NCBI GenBank assembly: GCA_041485445.1
Contig: JBGPJN010000001.1
Coordinates: 27,141 to 91,140, forward strand
DNA: 64,000 bases
From: SHYG01 sp041485445
GTDB lineage: Bacteria; Chloroflexota; Dehalococcoidia; Lucifugimonadales; UBA3495
Direction of reading: 5' to 3'
Shown here: one piece after another, positions 17,535-26,259 of the stretch
How positions within the stretch are numbered: position 1 is the stretch's first letter
How the letters are laid out: every line of letters begins with the position of its first letter
Program-made: the position numbers and the translations under genes
Notes under the pieces: model-generated
The model's input: only the letters and a program-made list of their open reading frames with translations
What the model was told of the DNA's origin: nothing
Databases searched by the model: none

Positions 17535-19463
17535 CTATTTTGACAGTCTGCTGTTTTCGTCATCTAGCCGGAGTTGTTCCAGTTCTTCCCAACGTGCGTA
17601 GGCCTCAGCCAGAAGCGTTTTCAACTCTACTAGCCGATCCTTCGTGGCAATAATGTCGGCCCTGTCCCTTTTGTAGAGTCCTGGGTCTCCCATGGCTTGG
17701 AACAACTCCGTCTGTTCCCTCTCCAGACACTCAATGGTCTGGGGCAGTGCATCCAGTTCCTTTTGCTGCCTGAACCCCAATTTTGGCCTTGCCCTGGGCG
17801 CCTGAGCCGGTGGGGAGTCTTGTTTGCTGGCAGATGCCTTACTCGGTTTTGCTTCCTGGGGGCGCTGACGCAGCCAGTCATCGTACCCACCCACGTACTC
17901 CTTCACGATGGAGCCGCCTTCAAAAACGATGGTGCTCGTTACGATGTTGTTGATGAACGTCCTGTCATGGCTGACGAGGAGAATCGTTCCTGTGTAGTTA
18001 ATCAAGAGGTCTTCAAGGAGGTCAAGGGTCTCAATATCAAGGTCGTTGGTGGGTTCATCCAGCACAAGGAGATTGGAGGGCCGCGTGAAGAGACGGGCGA
18101 GCATGAGGCGGTTGCGCTCCCCACCGGAAAGAGTAGAAACAAGAGAGCGAGCTTGATCTGGAGAAAAGAGAAAATCTCGCATGTAGCCCATGATGTGACG
18201 ACTCTTCCCGTTAACGGTAACTGTATCAGTGCCGTTGCCGACGTTTTCTATGGCGGTCTTGTTCTCGTCCAATTGCTCAAGAAGTTGGTCAAAGTAGCTG
18301 ATTTGCAGGTTAGCGCCGAGGCGGACTGTTCCCGTCTCCGGACTGAGCGTGCCAAGCAGAAGGCGCAAGAGGGTTGTCTTGCCGCTGCCGTTGGGGCCCA
18401 GAATGCCGATCCTATCGCCCTTCAGAATCGTGGTGGAGAAATTTGTGATTACTTGAGTATCGCCATAACTAAAGCCAACTTTGTCCGCCTTGGCCACCAA
18501 TGTTCCGGATCGCTCCGCCTCGTGGGCTTCCATCTTCACGTTCCCAGGCCGTTCCCGTCTGGACCTGCGCATCTCACGCATTCTTTCCAGTTCCTTCACG
18601 CGGCCCTCGTTGCGCGTCCGCCTCGCCTTGATGCCTCCCCGAACCCAATGTTCTTCCTGTTGCAGCTTCCTGTCGAACAGAGCGTTTTGCGTCTCCTCTG
18701 CCTCGCGGTCGGCGCTTCGCCGAACCAGGAATGTCTCATAGTCGCAGGACTGATCAAACAGCCTGCCCCGATCAATTTCCACTATGCGGGTAGCAATTCT
18801 CTGCAAGAACATCCGGTCGTGGGTAACGAAGATCAAAGCGCCCGTGAACCGAACCATGATCCGTTCCAGTTCCTTGATGGAATCAATATCCATGTGGTTG
18901 GTCGGTTCATCAAGTAGGAGGATATCCGGCTCACCAACCAGCGCCCTTTTCAACAGCACTTGACGTTTTAGGCCAGCGGAAAGGGAACTGAAAGGGAGGC
19001 CCGGATTCACGCCAAGTTGCGAGAGGATTTTGCTGACCTGTTCCCTCTTGTACCACCCTCCCTCCATCTCAAGGTTGTGGTGAATGCGGTCCAATTCTTC
19101 CCGAAGATGCGGCGTGCCTTCATTCAGCAACCCGGCCAGCAACCCGGCGCTTAGGGCTGGATTCCGTGCGATCAGGTCAACGTATTCCCTGCTTCCGCTG
19201 GCGACTACATCAAACACGGTTCCTGGTAATTCATGGGGCACCTCTTGTGAGAGATAGGCGGAGTGGACACCACGTTGGACGGAAAGAGCGCCGGAGTCTG
19301 GTTTGACGCTTCCATCTATCAGCCGCAGTAGCGTGGATTTGCCCGAGCCGTTCCTGCCTACCAGGCCAACCTTTTCTCCGCGCTCGATGGTTAGGTTGAC
19401 CCCGTCAAAAAGGGGGACGCCAGTAAAGGAAAGGGATATACCTTGCATACCTATGAAGGCCAT
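17535..19463 (-). CDS. ABC-F family ATPase (Uup-like)
   Basis: 642-residue soluble protein with two tandem ABC domains and no membrane segment. Domain 1 has GRNGSGKST, LSAGLKRQVLLKRAL and ILLLDEPTNHMD; domain 2 has GPNGSGKTT, LSGGERNRLMLARLF and LLVLDEPTNDLD. An arginine-rich linker (GIKARRTRNEGRVKELERMR) joins them, and the C-terminus is a long coiled coil (ELDALPQTIECLEREQTELF onward), as in E. coli Uup. ABC-F proteins bind ribosomes or branched DNA rather than transport. A YwbE-like gene lies 9 bp upstream on the same strand. A Met five residues in is a possible alternative start. Confidence 0.9.
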   Translation of the reverse strand: MAFIGMQGISLSFTGVPLFDGVNLTIERGEKVGLVGRNGSGKSTLLRLIDGSVKPDSGALSVQRGVHSAYLSQEVPHELPGTVFDVVASGSREYVDLIARNPALSAGLLAGLLNEGTPHLREELDRIHHNLEMEGGWYKREQVSKILSQLGVNPGLPFSSLSAGLKRQVLLKRALVGEPDILLLDEPTNHMDIDSIKELERIMVRFTGALIFVTHDRMFLQRIATRIVEIDRGRLFDQSCDYETFLVRRSADREAEETQNALFDRKLQQEEHWVRGGIKARRTRNEGRVKELERMREMRRSRRERPGNVKMEAHEAERSGTLVAKADKVGFSYGDTQVITNFSTTILKGDRIGILGPNGSGKTTLLRLLLGTLSPETGTVRLGANLQISYFDQLLEQLDENKTAIENVGNGTDTVTVNGKSRHIMGYMRDFLFSPDQARSLVSTLSGGERNRLMLARLFTRPSNLLVLDEPTNDLDIETLDLLEDLLINYTGTILLVSHDRTFINNIVTSTIVFEGGSIVKEYVGGYDDWLRQRPQEAKPSKASASKQDSPPAQAPRARPKLGFRQQKELDALPQTIECLEREQTELFQAMGDPGLYKRDRADIIATKDRLVELKTLLAEAYARWEELEQLRLDDENSRLSK

Positions 19464-19472
19464 AAGGAGAAA

Positions 19473-19676
19473 TTACCTCGCCACCGCTATTCTCTCGACG
19501 CGACCGTTTTGGCCGCTCTCCAACCGGACTTTTGTGCCATGGGGATAAATTGGGGAGTTCGCCAAATCGGCTTCAACCATCACTTCGGCTAATTTTCCGG
19601 TCCGCTGGGCTTCCTTCATTGTACCGACATTGTACCGAAAAGGAGGCAAGACCATTGGATACAAGATTGGTCCCAA
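19473..19676 (-). CDS. YwbE-like small protein (DUF2196 family)
   Basis: 67 residues. The part EAQRTGKLAEVMVEADLANS followed by PIYPHGTKVRLESGQNGRVE matches the YwbE pattern 'DQRTGKLTxGxVxxIL(T/A)xSxxHPxGIKVRLxxGxVGRV', a small basic protein of unknown function. The normal N-terminal stretch (about 20 residues ending in IVLKxDQ) is not recognisable, so the gene is either diverged there, started elsewhere or truncated. Its stop lies 9 bp before the ABC-F start, so the two are probably co-transcribed. Confidence 0.65.
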   Translation of the reverse strand: MGPILYPMVLPPFRYNVGTMKEAQRTGKLAEVMVEADLANSPIYPHGTKVRLESGQNGRVERIAVAR

Positions 19677-19727
19677 GCGGGTAGGGGCTAATAACTCGTG
19701 TTCTACGTGTCAACCCAAAGCAGATGC

Positions 19728-19874
19728 GGGTAGTGGGTCAGTTTGATATGGCAGTGAACGTGGACTCTATCCGTCTCACCGGCGAAGGCCGGTGTCCAGG
19801 TACGATCGTGGTTGACATGCTCTGATGGATTCCGGCTTGCGCCGGAATGACGAAGACATATCTGACCCACTACC
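19728..19874. mobile_element. MITE-like element A, copy 2 (147 bp)
   Basis: Same length, same terminal inverted repeat (GGTAGTGGGTCAG / CTGACCCACTACC) and nearly the same interior as the element at 8579-8725. A 7-bp target duplication, CAGATGC, lies at 19721-19727 and 19875-19881. It sits in the divergent spacer between the YwbE-like gene and the second ABC-F gene, so it may carry or disturb promoter sequence there. Non-coding. Confidence 0.85.
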
Positions 19875-19949
19875 CAGATGCAGCTCACCCAAGATTATGG
19901 CTCCTGCCTTTGCGTCCGGTAGGTATAATGGTATCCCTGGCAGGTGATA

Positions 19950-21950
19950 ATGTTAAGTGCATCCAACATCAGCAAAGCCTACACGGAGCGGACCCTGTTC
20001 AGTGGCCTCACCCTCAACGTGTTGGCCGGGGACCGCATCGCGCTGATCGGCTCCAATGGTTCTGGCAAGACCACCCTCCTGGACATCCTGGCAGGCGACG
20101 CCTCTCCAGACACGGGGAGCATAACAAGGCAGCGCAACGTCACCATCGGCTATCTCAAACAGGAGCTCACCCCATTTTCCGGCAAAACCCTGCTCCAAGA
20201 GGTCTTGGAGGCCTCTTCAGAGGTGACCGCGCTCAAGGAGAGGATCGCTGATACCCAGGAGTCTCTGGCGTCGGAGACCGGGCAGGCCAAGTCGGTTGCG
20301 CTGTGGCAGGAGCTCACTCATCTTGACACCGCACTGGAGGCGGCGGGCGGAGGCGACCGAGAGCACGAGGCCAAGGCCATCCTCTTCGGACTGGGCTTCA
20401 AGCAGGACGGCTTTGTCCGGCCCCTCGGCGAGTTCAGCGGCGGTTGGCTGATGCGGGCTGCCCTGGCCAAGTTGCTTTTCAGAAATCCAGACCTTTTGCT
20501 CCTCGACGAGCCAACCAACCACTTGGACCTTGATGCAAACCTGTGGTTCGAGAATTTCTTGGCCTCGTTCCGGGGCGCGGTAGTCCTCACCTCTCACGAC
20601 CGTGCCTTCCTGAACAAGGTGGCGACCAGGGTACTGGCCCTTGAGCGCGACGAGGTGGTGATCTTCACGGGCAATTATGACGGCTACCTCATTGCCCGCG
20701 AGCGGTCCCTCCAGGTCAAGGAGGCGGCCGCGGCAAGGCAGGAGCGCGAGGTCCAGAGACAGATGCGCTTTGTGGAGCGCTTTCGCTACAATGCCCAGAA
20801 GGCCAGCCAGGTGCAGAGCCGCTTGAAGCAGCTTGCGAAGGTTCAGCCTATCCAGTTGCCCAGGGCGGTCAAGAGAGTACACTACTCATTCCCGGAGCCG
20901 CCACGCAGCGGCGTTGAGGTCATTCGGCTAGCCAACGTAAGCAAGTTCTATGGCGATCACGCCGTCTATCGCGGTCTGAACCTAGTCCTAACGCGTGGCG
21001 ATCGGGCTGCCCTGGTTGGGCACAACGGCGCCGGCAAAACCACCATGCTGAAGATTCTCGCGGGTGTCCTTCCCTTTGAGGAAGGCGAGCGAAAAACCGG
21101 TCACAACGTGGTGACAGCCTACTACGCGCAGCATGTGCTGGAGCTCCTCAACCCCGGCAACACCCTCATGGAGGAACTGCAACAGGCGGCGCCCGACGAG
21201 ACGGATCAGAACTTGCGCCACACCCTCGGCGGCTTTCTGTTCAGCGGCGACGACATCCGAAAGCCCATATCTGTGTTGTCGGGTGGAGAGAAGGCGCGGG
21301 TGGCCCTGGCAAAGCTGCTGCTCCAGCCAAGCAACCTGCTGTTCATGGACGAGCCAACCAACCACCTTGACATCGTCTCAAGGGAGGTGCTCTCAGACGC
21401 CCTCAGCGACTATCGCGGCACCATCTGCTTCATAACCCACGACCGAACCCTGATACGACAGGTCGCCAACAAGATCATTGAGATCGAGAACGGTCAACCA
21501 AAGGCCTTCACCGGGGACTACGACAGTTACCTGTACCGCAAGCAGACCGAAACCGCGCAAGGCGCAACCACCTCCATTGCCGGCGGAGCAAACAATGACG
21601 CCTCGGGGCGCGGCGCTGCCAGCAACCGCCTCAACCGGAGACGTTCCGGACGACCTCTGGGCGCCGAAGAGGAGTTGCGCCGGGTCCTCCGCAGTGAGGC
21701 CCGCAAGCTGGTCATACGGATAGACGCGATTGAGGCCAAGCTGGCGGACCACGAGGCCCGGATTGCGGAGCTGGAGGCGATGTTTTCCAGCCCGGACCAG
21801 TTCCAAGACCGGGCTCTGCTTGCCGCCGCTGGAGAGCAGCACCGGGAGCACAAGGAGGAGTCACAATCTCTCTGGGAGGAGTGGGAGCGGTTATCGCTGG
21901 AGGCGGAGAGTGTCGACAGCCGGCTCGCGGGACTCAATGCCGACCAATAG
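19950..21950 (+). CDS. ABC-F family ATPase
   Basis: 666-residue soluble protein with two ABC domains. Domain 1: GSNGSGKTT, FSGGWLMRAALAKLL, LLLLDEPTNHLD. Domain 2: GHNGAGKTT, LSGGEKARVALAKLL, LLFMDEPTNHLD. The linker is rich in Lys, Arg and Gln (QREVQRQMRFVERFRYNAQK region), and a C-terminal coiled coil follows (KLVIRIDAIEAKLADHEARI). It is a different subgroup from the ABC-F at 17.5 kb. Expected role is translation-associated, either ribosome rescue or antibiotic protection. ATG 19950 with AGGTG four bases before it is preferred to GTG 19944. Confidence 0.9.
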   Translation: MLSASNISKAYTERTLFSGLTLNVLAGDRIALIGSNGSGKTTLLDILAGDASPDTGSITRQRNVTIGYLKQELTPFSGKTLLQEVLEASSEVTALKERIADTQESLASETGQAKSVALWQELTHLDTALEAAGGGDREHEAKAILFGLGFKQDGFVRPLGEFSGGWLMRAALAKLLFRNPDLLLLDEPTNHLDLDANLWFENFLASFRGAVVLTSHDRAFLNKVATRVLALERDEVVIFTGNYDGYLIARERSLQVKEAAAARQEREVQRQMRFVERFRYNAQKASQVQSRLKQLAKVQPIQLPRAVKRVHYSFPEPPRSGVEVIRLANVSKFYGDHAVYRGLNLVLTRGDRAALVGHNGAGKTTMLKILAGVLPFEEGERKTGHNVVTAYYAQHVLELLNPGNTLMEELQQAAPDETDQNLRHTLGGFLFSGDDIRKPISVLSGGEKARVALAKLLLQPSNLLFMDEPTNHLDIVSREVLSDALSDYRGTICFITHDRTLIRQVANKIIEIENGQPKAFTGDYDSYLYRKQTETAQGATTSIAGGANNDASGRGAASNRLNRRRSGRPLGAEEELRRVLRSEARKLVIRIDAIEAKLADHEARIAELEAMFSSPDQFQDRALLAAAGEQHREHKEESQSLWEEWERLSLEAESVDSRLAGLNADQ

Positions 21951-22264
21951 GGCAACCCTGGCTACGAGTGAGTTTCCGGATGCCTGCGTAGGGTGACGAG
22001 ACGAGGGGTGCAGGAGTCTTTTGCCACTGCCAAGAGTGCGAGTCATCAACGATTACCAGGAGCGGTTACCAAAAGCAAGGAACGAACATATCGTGGATGC
22101 CTTTCTACAGTACGTCTTCACACCCCCTTCATTTCTTCGCCAACTGGGGTCACAGTTCCTTTACGGCGACTGGCCATAGTAGACTCCGTAGTCATTACAG
22201 GCAGAAGAAAGTCGCATTTCAGCCCCGCTGGTCATTACTGGGGCTGGTGGCTGAGGTTGGCGCC
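21951..22264. other. Gene-free spacer before kbl
   Basis: 314 bp. The kbl reading frame is open through part of it, but the residues encoded there do not resemble the family, so I treat it as leader. No hairpin or known riboswitch pattern was recognised. Confidence 0.4.
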
Positions 22265-23452
22265 GTGGCCTACACCAAAATCAGGGATTGGCTGGAAGAG
22301 CAGATTGAGGAGATCAAGAGGAGTGGACTCTTCAAGGAGGAGCGGATCATCACGACGCCCCAGGGAGCGGAGATCCGGACTTCTAGGGGGCCCACCATCA
22401 ACTTCTGCGCCAACAACTATTTGGGGCTGGCCAGCGACCCGGAGGTGATCGCCTCGGTCTCCCAAGGGATGCAGACCCACGGCTTCGGCATGGCATCGGT
22501 ACGGTTCATCTGCGGCACCCAGGACATACATAAAGACCTGGAGCGCCGAGTGAGCGATTTCTTGGGGACCGACGATACCATCCTCTACAGCTCCTGTTTT
22601 GATGCCAACACGGGGCTGTTTGAGACCCTGTTGGCCCAGGAGGACGCCGTAATCAGCGATGCCCTCAACCACGCCAGCATCATCGACGGCGTCCGTCTGT
22701 GCCGGGCCCAGCGCAAGATCTTCCGCCACAACGACATGGCCGACCTGGAGGAAAAACTGAAGGAGACCCGGGAGGCCAGATTCCGTATCGTCTCCACCGA
22801 TGGCGTGTTCAGCATGCAGGGCGACATGGCGAACCTGAACGGCATCTGCGATCTGGCCGGCCGCTACGACGCGCTGGTAATGGTGGATGACTCGCATGCC
22901 ACCGGGTTCGTCGGGCCGGGTGGGAAGGGCACGCCGGCCCTCCTGGGGGTGGCCGACCGGGTGGACATCGTCACCAGCACCCTGGGGAAGGCCCTGGGTG
23001 GGGCCTCCGGTGGGTTCACCAGCGGCAGGCGAGAGATCATTGACCTGTTGCGGCAACGCTCCCGGCCCTACCTATTTTCCAATACCCTGGCGCCTCCCAT
23101 GGTGCTGGGGGCGCTGAAGGCGCTGGAGTTGGTCCAGCAACGCCCGGAGTTGCGCCAGAAGTTGTGGGACAATACCGCCTACTTCAGAAGCAAGATGACC
23201 GAGTTGGGCTTTGACATCGTTCCTGGAAACCACCCCATAGTCCCTCTGATGCTGCGGGACGAAATGAAGACGGTCAAGATGGCGGGGGAGTTGTACCAGC
23301 GTGGCATCTATGTAGTAGGTTTCAGCTTCCCGGTGGTGTCCCGAGGCGAGGCCCGCATCCGGGTCCAGGTGTCGGCAGCCCACTCCCGGCAACACCTGGA
23401 CAGGGCGCTGATGGAGTTTGAAGCCGTTGGCAAGCAGCTGGGAGTGATCTAG
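22265..23452 (+). CDS. kbl: Glycine C-acetyltransferase (2-amino-3-ketobutyrate CoA ligase)
   Basis: 395-residue PLP enzyme that splits 2-amino-3-oxobutanoate with CoA into glycine and acetyl-CoA, the second step of threonine breakdown. Family features: the opening IRDWLEEQIEEIKRSGLFKE, the segment INFCANNYLGLASDPEV, the cofactor His-containing VDDSHATGFVG, and the Schiff-base Lys in TSTLGKALGGASGG. The frame is open upstream, but a GTG at 22265 gives exactly the usual length, so it is taken as the start. The stop lies one base before the ATG of the threonine dehydrogenase gene, so the two form an operon for one pathway. Confidence 0.93.
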   Translation: MAYTKIRDWLEEQIEEIKRSGLFKEERIITTPQGAEIRTSRGPTINFCANNYLGLASDPEVIASVSQGMQTHGFGMASVRFICGTQDIHKDLERRVSDFLGTDDTILYSSCFDANTGLFETLLAQEDAVISDALNHASIIDGVRLCRAQRKIFRHNDMADLEEKLKETREARFRIVSTDGVFSMQGDMANLNGICDLAGRYDALVMVDDSHATGFVGPGGKGTPALLGVADRVDIVTSTLGKALGGASGGFTSGRREIIDLLRQRSRPYLFSNTLAPPMVLGALKALELVQQRPELRQKLWDNTAYFRSKMTELGFDIVPGNHPIVPLMLRDEMKTVKMAGELYQRGIYVVGFSFPVVSRGEARIRVQVSAAHSRQHLDRALMEFEAVGKQLGVI

Positions 23453-23453
23453 G

Positions 23454-24413
23454 ATGAAGCGCATCCTGGTCACCGGCGCCTCCGGCCAGATTGGCTCCGA
23501 GTTGGTGCCCGCCCTGCGGGACCGTTACGGCGCTGACAGCGTCGTCGCGGCGGGCCACGCCAGGCCGCTGACGACGGAGCTTACGGCCTCCGGCCCATGC
23601 ACTAACGTGGACGTCACCTCCTTTGACGACGTAGTGCGCGCCATCAAGGGGTTCCAGATTGATGCAATTTACCACCTGAGCTCAATTCTGTCCGCCCTGG
23701 CGGAGCAGCAACGACGCCTGGCCTACCAGGTCAATATCAACGGCCTGTGCAACGTGTTGGAGGCGGCAAGCATGAACGGAGTGGAGCGGGTCATTATCCC
23801 CAGCTCCATCGCCGCCTTTGGGCCCAGTACCCCACGAGACAACACACCAAACGACACCCTCCAGCGGCCGAATACGATCTACGGCATCTCCAAAGTGTTC
23901 GGTGAGCTTCTGGGTAACTACTACTACGAAAAGGTTGGGCTGGATGTCCGGGGCGTGCGGCTGCCCGGCATCATTAGCTGGAAGGTTGAGCCCACGGCGG
24001 GGACCACCGACTACGCGGTCGCGGCCTTCTACGGCGCCCTGCGGGAGCGGCGGTATACCTGTTACTTGAGGCCGGACACCTTTCTGCCCATGATGTACAT
24101 GCCAGACGCCATCCGCGCGCTCCTGGAGGTGGCCGAGGCAGATATTTCAAGGCTGCAGCACCATGCCGACTTCAACGTCAGCGCCATGAGCTTTGCGCCT
24201 GAACACCTTGCCCGGTCCATCGCCAAGCACGTGCCCGGCTTCACCATAGCATACCAGGTGGACTCGCTGCGCCAGTCCATCGCCGACTCTTGGCCCAACT
24301 CCCTTGACGACTCGGCGGCCCGAGCCGAATGGGGATGGCAGCCGCAGTACGACCTGGAAACCATGGTTGAGGACATGTTGCGGAACCTGGCCCGAAAACT
24401 CACTTTATCCTAA
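23454..24413 (+). CDS. tdh: L-threonine 3-dehydrogenase, SDR (epimerase-like) type
   Basis: 319-residue NAD-dependent enzyme oxidising L-threonine to 2-amino-3-oxobutanoate, the substrate of the adjacent kbl product. It is an extended short-chain dehydrogenase: GASGQIG dinucleotide loop at the N-terminus, YHLSSILSALAEQ, and the YGISK catalytic Tyr-Lys followed by VFGELLGNYYYEKVGLDVRG. The last pattern, with RLPGIISWKVEPTAGTTDYA, is typical of the non-zinc threonine dehydrogenases rather than sugar epimerases. Starts one base after kbl. Confidence 0.92.
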   Translation: MKRILVTGASGQIGSELVPALRDRYGADSVVAAGHARPLTTELTASGPCTNVDVTSFDDVVRAIKGFQIDAIYHLSSILSALAEQQRRLAYQVNINGLCNVLEAASMNGVERVIIPSSIAAFGPSTPRDNTPNDTLQRPNTIYGISKVFGELLGNYYYEKVGLDVRGVRLPGIISWKVEPTAGTTDYAVAAFYGALRERRYTCYLRPDTFLPMMYMPDAIRALLEVAEADISRLQHHADFNVSAMSFAPEHLARSIAKHVPGFTIAYQVDSLRQSIADSWPNSLDDSAARAEWGWQPQYDLETMVEDMLRNLARKLTLS

Positions 24414-24440
24414 TTAACGCCAAAAGGGGATGGCCGCCGG

Positions 24441-25116
24441 TTATAAGCTTTTTGCGCCTCGTAAGACTTTCGCGGCTCCTAGCAAAACCGGGAGCTCCTT
24501 CTTTGTCTCCACCCCCAATTGTTCCAGCAGGGCCTTGAGGTCGGATTTTACAAACTCGGCATAGTAATGATGGCCGTGAAAGAGGCTAAACACTCCATAT
24601 AATCAGACTATAGACCAGAAGTCTATGAACTCTGTTCCGGGGCAGAGCAAAGTCCACAATCAACACCGTCCCTCCCCGCCTGGTAACCCTTACCATCTCC
24701 TTCAACGCCTTTTCTCTTATGGTTAAAGGCATGGTATGTATCACAAAGGAGGTGCAGGCAACGTCAAAACCAGCATCCGGAAACGGCAGGTTGGTGGCAT
24801 CTGCCACGCTGAAGGTCGCGTTCTTATATGTGTTCTTCCTGCTGGCCACCCTGAGCATGGCGTCGGAGAGATCCACGCCCACCACCTCATACCCCAGTTT
24901 CGCAAAGGCAAAGGCTTGTTTGCCCGTGCCCGTGCCAACGTCCAGTATTCTTGACCCGGGTTTGACGTCGGCGAACCTCACCACCCGGTCCCGCAACCCG
25001 GACATGGGGGTAACAAAGATGTCATAGACCGGGGCCAACGTGCCAAACGCCCGTTTTACCAGCGAGTAATACCTTTTTTCTTCGTCAGCAACCCGGTGGC
25101 CCTGATCAGGCCGCAT
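24441..25116 (-). pseudogene. SAM-dependent methyltransferase, interrupted by a frameshift
   Basis: Class I methyltransferase of the UbiE-like group. The first 170 residues are intact: FGTLAPVYDIFVTPMSGL, motif I ILDVGTGTGKQAFAFAK, VVGVDLSDAML, ADATNLPFPD and a post-motif region ending HRLLVYSLI. There the frame meets a TAG at 24586-24588. In the next frame a natural-looking C-terminus continues, LYGVFSLFHGHHYYAEFVKS and LKALLEQLGVETKKELPVLL, to a TAA at 24441. A one-base indel near 24600 therefore splits the gene. It may be a real mutation or a sequencing error; the N-terminal part could still be expressed. It is the last gene of the long minus-strand run. Confidence 0.8.
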
Positions 25117-25182
25117 GTGTGTTCACCGGTCCGTCGTAGAATCGCGTGAGAGGGTCCAGGACTTGAACGGCTCTGCCTGGGC

Positions 25183-25608
25183 CTATGTTGGAGGCTGCGG
25201 AGCAGACGGTTGACCGCTCTGGGATGCAGTCTCTCCTTCGACGTTGTATCCGATGCGCCGCTGGTGGGGGTGTTGCAGGGCAACCGACACCAGGACCACC
25301 AGCTCGTAGGGCAGGAACGCCACGTCCATGTCGGCGCAGGTTACCGTGTCTCGGAAGTATTGGACGGCGAACCACCGCTCGGTCAGATGCATGATGTGGC
25401 ACAGGTCCAGCACCCTCCCGTTGGCCAGATGCAGGTTCACCACTGGGACCGCGCCGGGATTTCCCTGGCACTGGGCCACCACCCGGTCCGGCAGCACGCT
25501 GGTGTAGAAATGTGCGTCAAAGGGCGCCGCAGTGGCCTGGCGCCAGGGCCGGCCCGCCGGGGCCAGCAAGGTTTCCGGGACACCAGGGTTTTCTTCTCCC
25601 GTGACCAT
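25183..25608 (-). CDS. Conserved-looking hypothetical protein
   Basis: 141 residues, no signal peptide or TM helix, no family recognised. The central part is well ordered (PFDAHFYTSVLPDRVVAQCQ, then VVNLHLANGRVLDLCHIMHL and FLPYELVVLVSVAL) and codon use looks like its neighbours. The last 30 residues are low complexity. The segment with paired Cys and His (LCHIMHL, CADMD) might bind metal, but this is speculation. GGAGG lies about 11 bases before the ATG. It sits in the copper-related minus-strand gene run. Confidence 0.6.
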   Translation of the reverse strand: MVTGEENPGVPETLLAPAGRPWRQATAAPFDAHFYTSVLPDRVVAQCQGNPGAVPVVNLHLANGRVLDLCHIMHLTERWFAVQYFRDTVTCADMDVAFLPYELVVLVSVALQHPHQRRIGYNVEGETASQSGQPSAPQPPT

Positions 25609-25704
25609 GACTTACCGTCCCTCCCTGCAGTAATGGCTCAATTCCCACCAAGTCCCTGAGATCGCTTCAGAAGCGGCCATAGCCAACCAGCCTGGCGGTA
25701 GCCC

Positions 25705-26259
25705 CTAGTCCCAACGCAACACCCTTTCTTTGACCCCAGCCACGTCGTACAGGACCAGCTCCAGGGGCTCGGGACTCTGAGTATATGCTGGCTTGATCCC
25801 GGTGTCCCTGCTGGAGAACAGGAGAAGCCCCGACCGGTGGTGGGAGTCCTCCTTGAGGCCCTGCCAGGCGATGGGCTTGAACTCTCGACCGTTACTGTCC
25901 CGGAAGGCGGCGAGCTTGGCGACGTCCAGGGCCATGAGGTCCCCGGCGTGGGTATCCAGTTGCACGACAAAGCCCCAGTAGTCTGACGGATATCCCCTGG
26001 CCGTCAGGTCGGAAGCCTCAGCGGGAGTCGCCACAAAGGTGACGCCTCCCTGGCCACCGTCGGTCCTGGTCAACCCCTGGCGGGCCGATGGCTCGCCGGG
26101 GGCAACCCCACTCTCTCCGTTGGAGGGCGCGGGCTGCGACCCGCACGCCATCACACCCACAACGAACAGACTGGCTAGGGACAGCATGATGAACGCCCGC
26201 CCGCTTCCCCTCCCCCTTCCCAGGGGCCGCGGCATGATGCTGCTGGCAACGACTGCCAT
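25705..26259 (-). CDS. Predicted lipoprotein of unknown function
   Basis: 184 residues. A hydrophobic segment ending in the lipobox VVGVMAC (Cys 39) predicts a lipid-anchored extracytoplasmic protein. After a Ser/Pro/Gly-rich linker the domain reads GVTFVATPAEASDLTARGYP, DYWGFVVQLDTHAGDLMALD and LLFSSRDTGIKPAYTQSPEP. I do not recognise the fold. ATG 26259 is preferred because GGAGGAGG lies just before it and its TGATG overlap couples it to the upstream membrane-protein gene. A later Met directly in front of the signal segment is possible. Context suggests a role in metal handling or redox at the cell surface. Confidence 0.7.
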   Translation of the reverse strand: MAVVASSIMPRPLGRGRGSGRAFIMLSLASLFVVGVMACGSQPAPSNGESGVAPGEPSARQGLTRTDGGQGGVTFVATPAEASDLTARGYPSDYWGFVVQLDTHAGDLMALDVAKLAAFRDSNGREFKPIAWQGLKEDSHHRSGLLLFSSRDTGIKPAYTQSPEPLELVLYDVAGVKERVLRWD

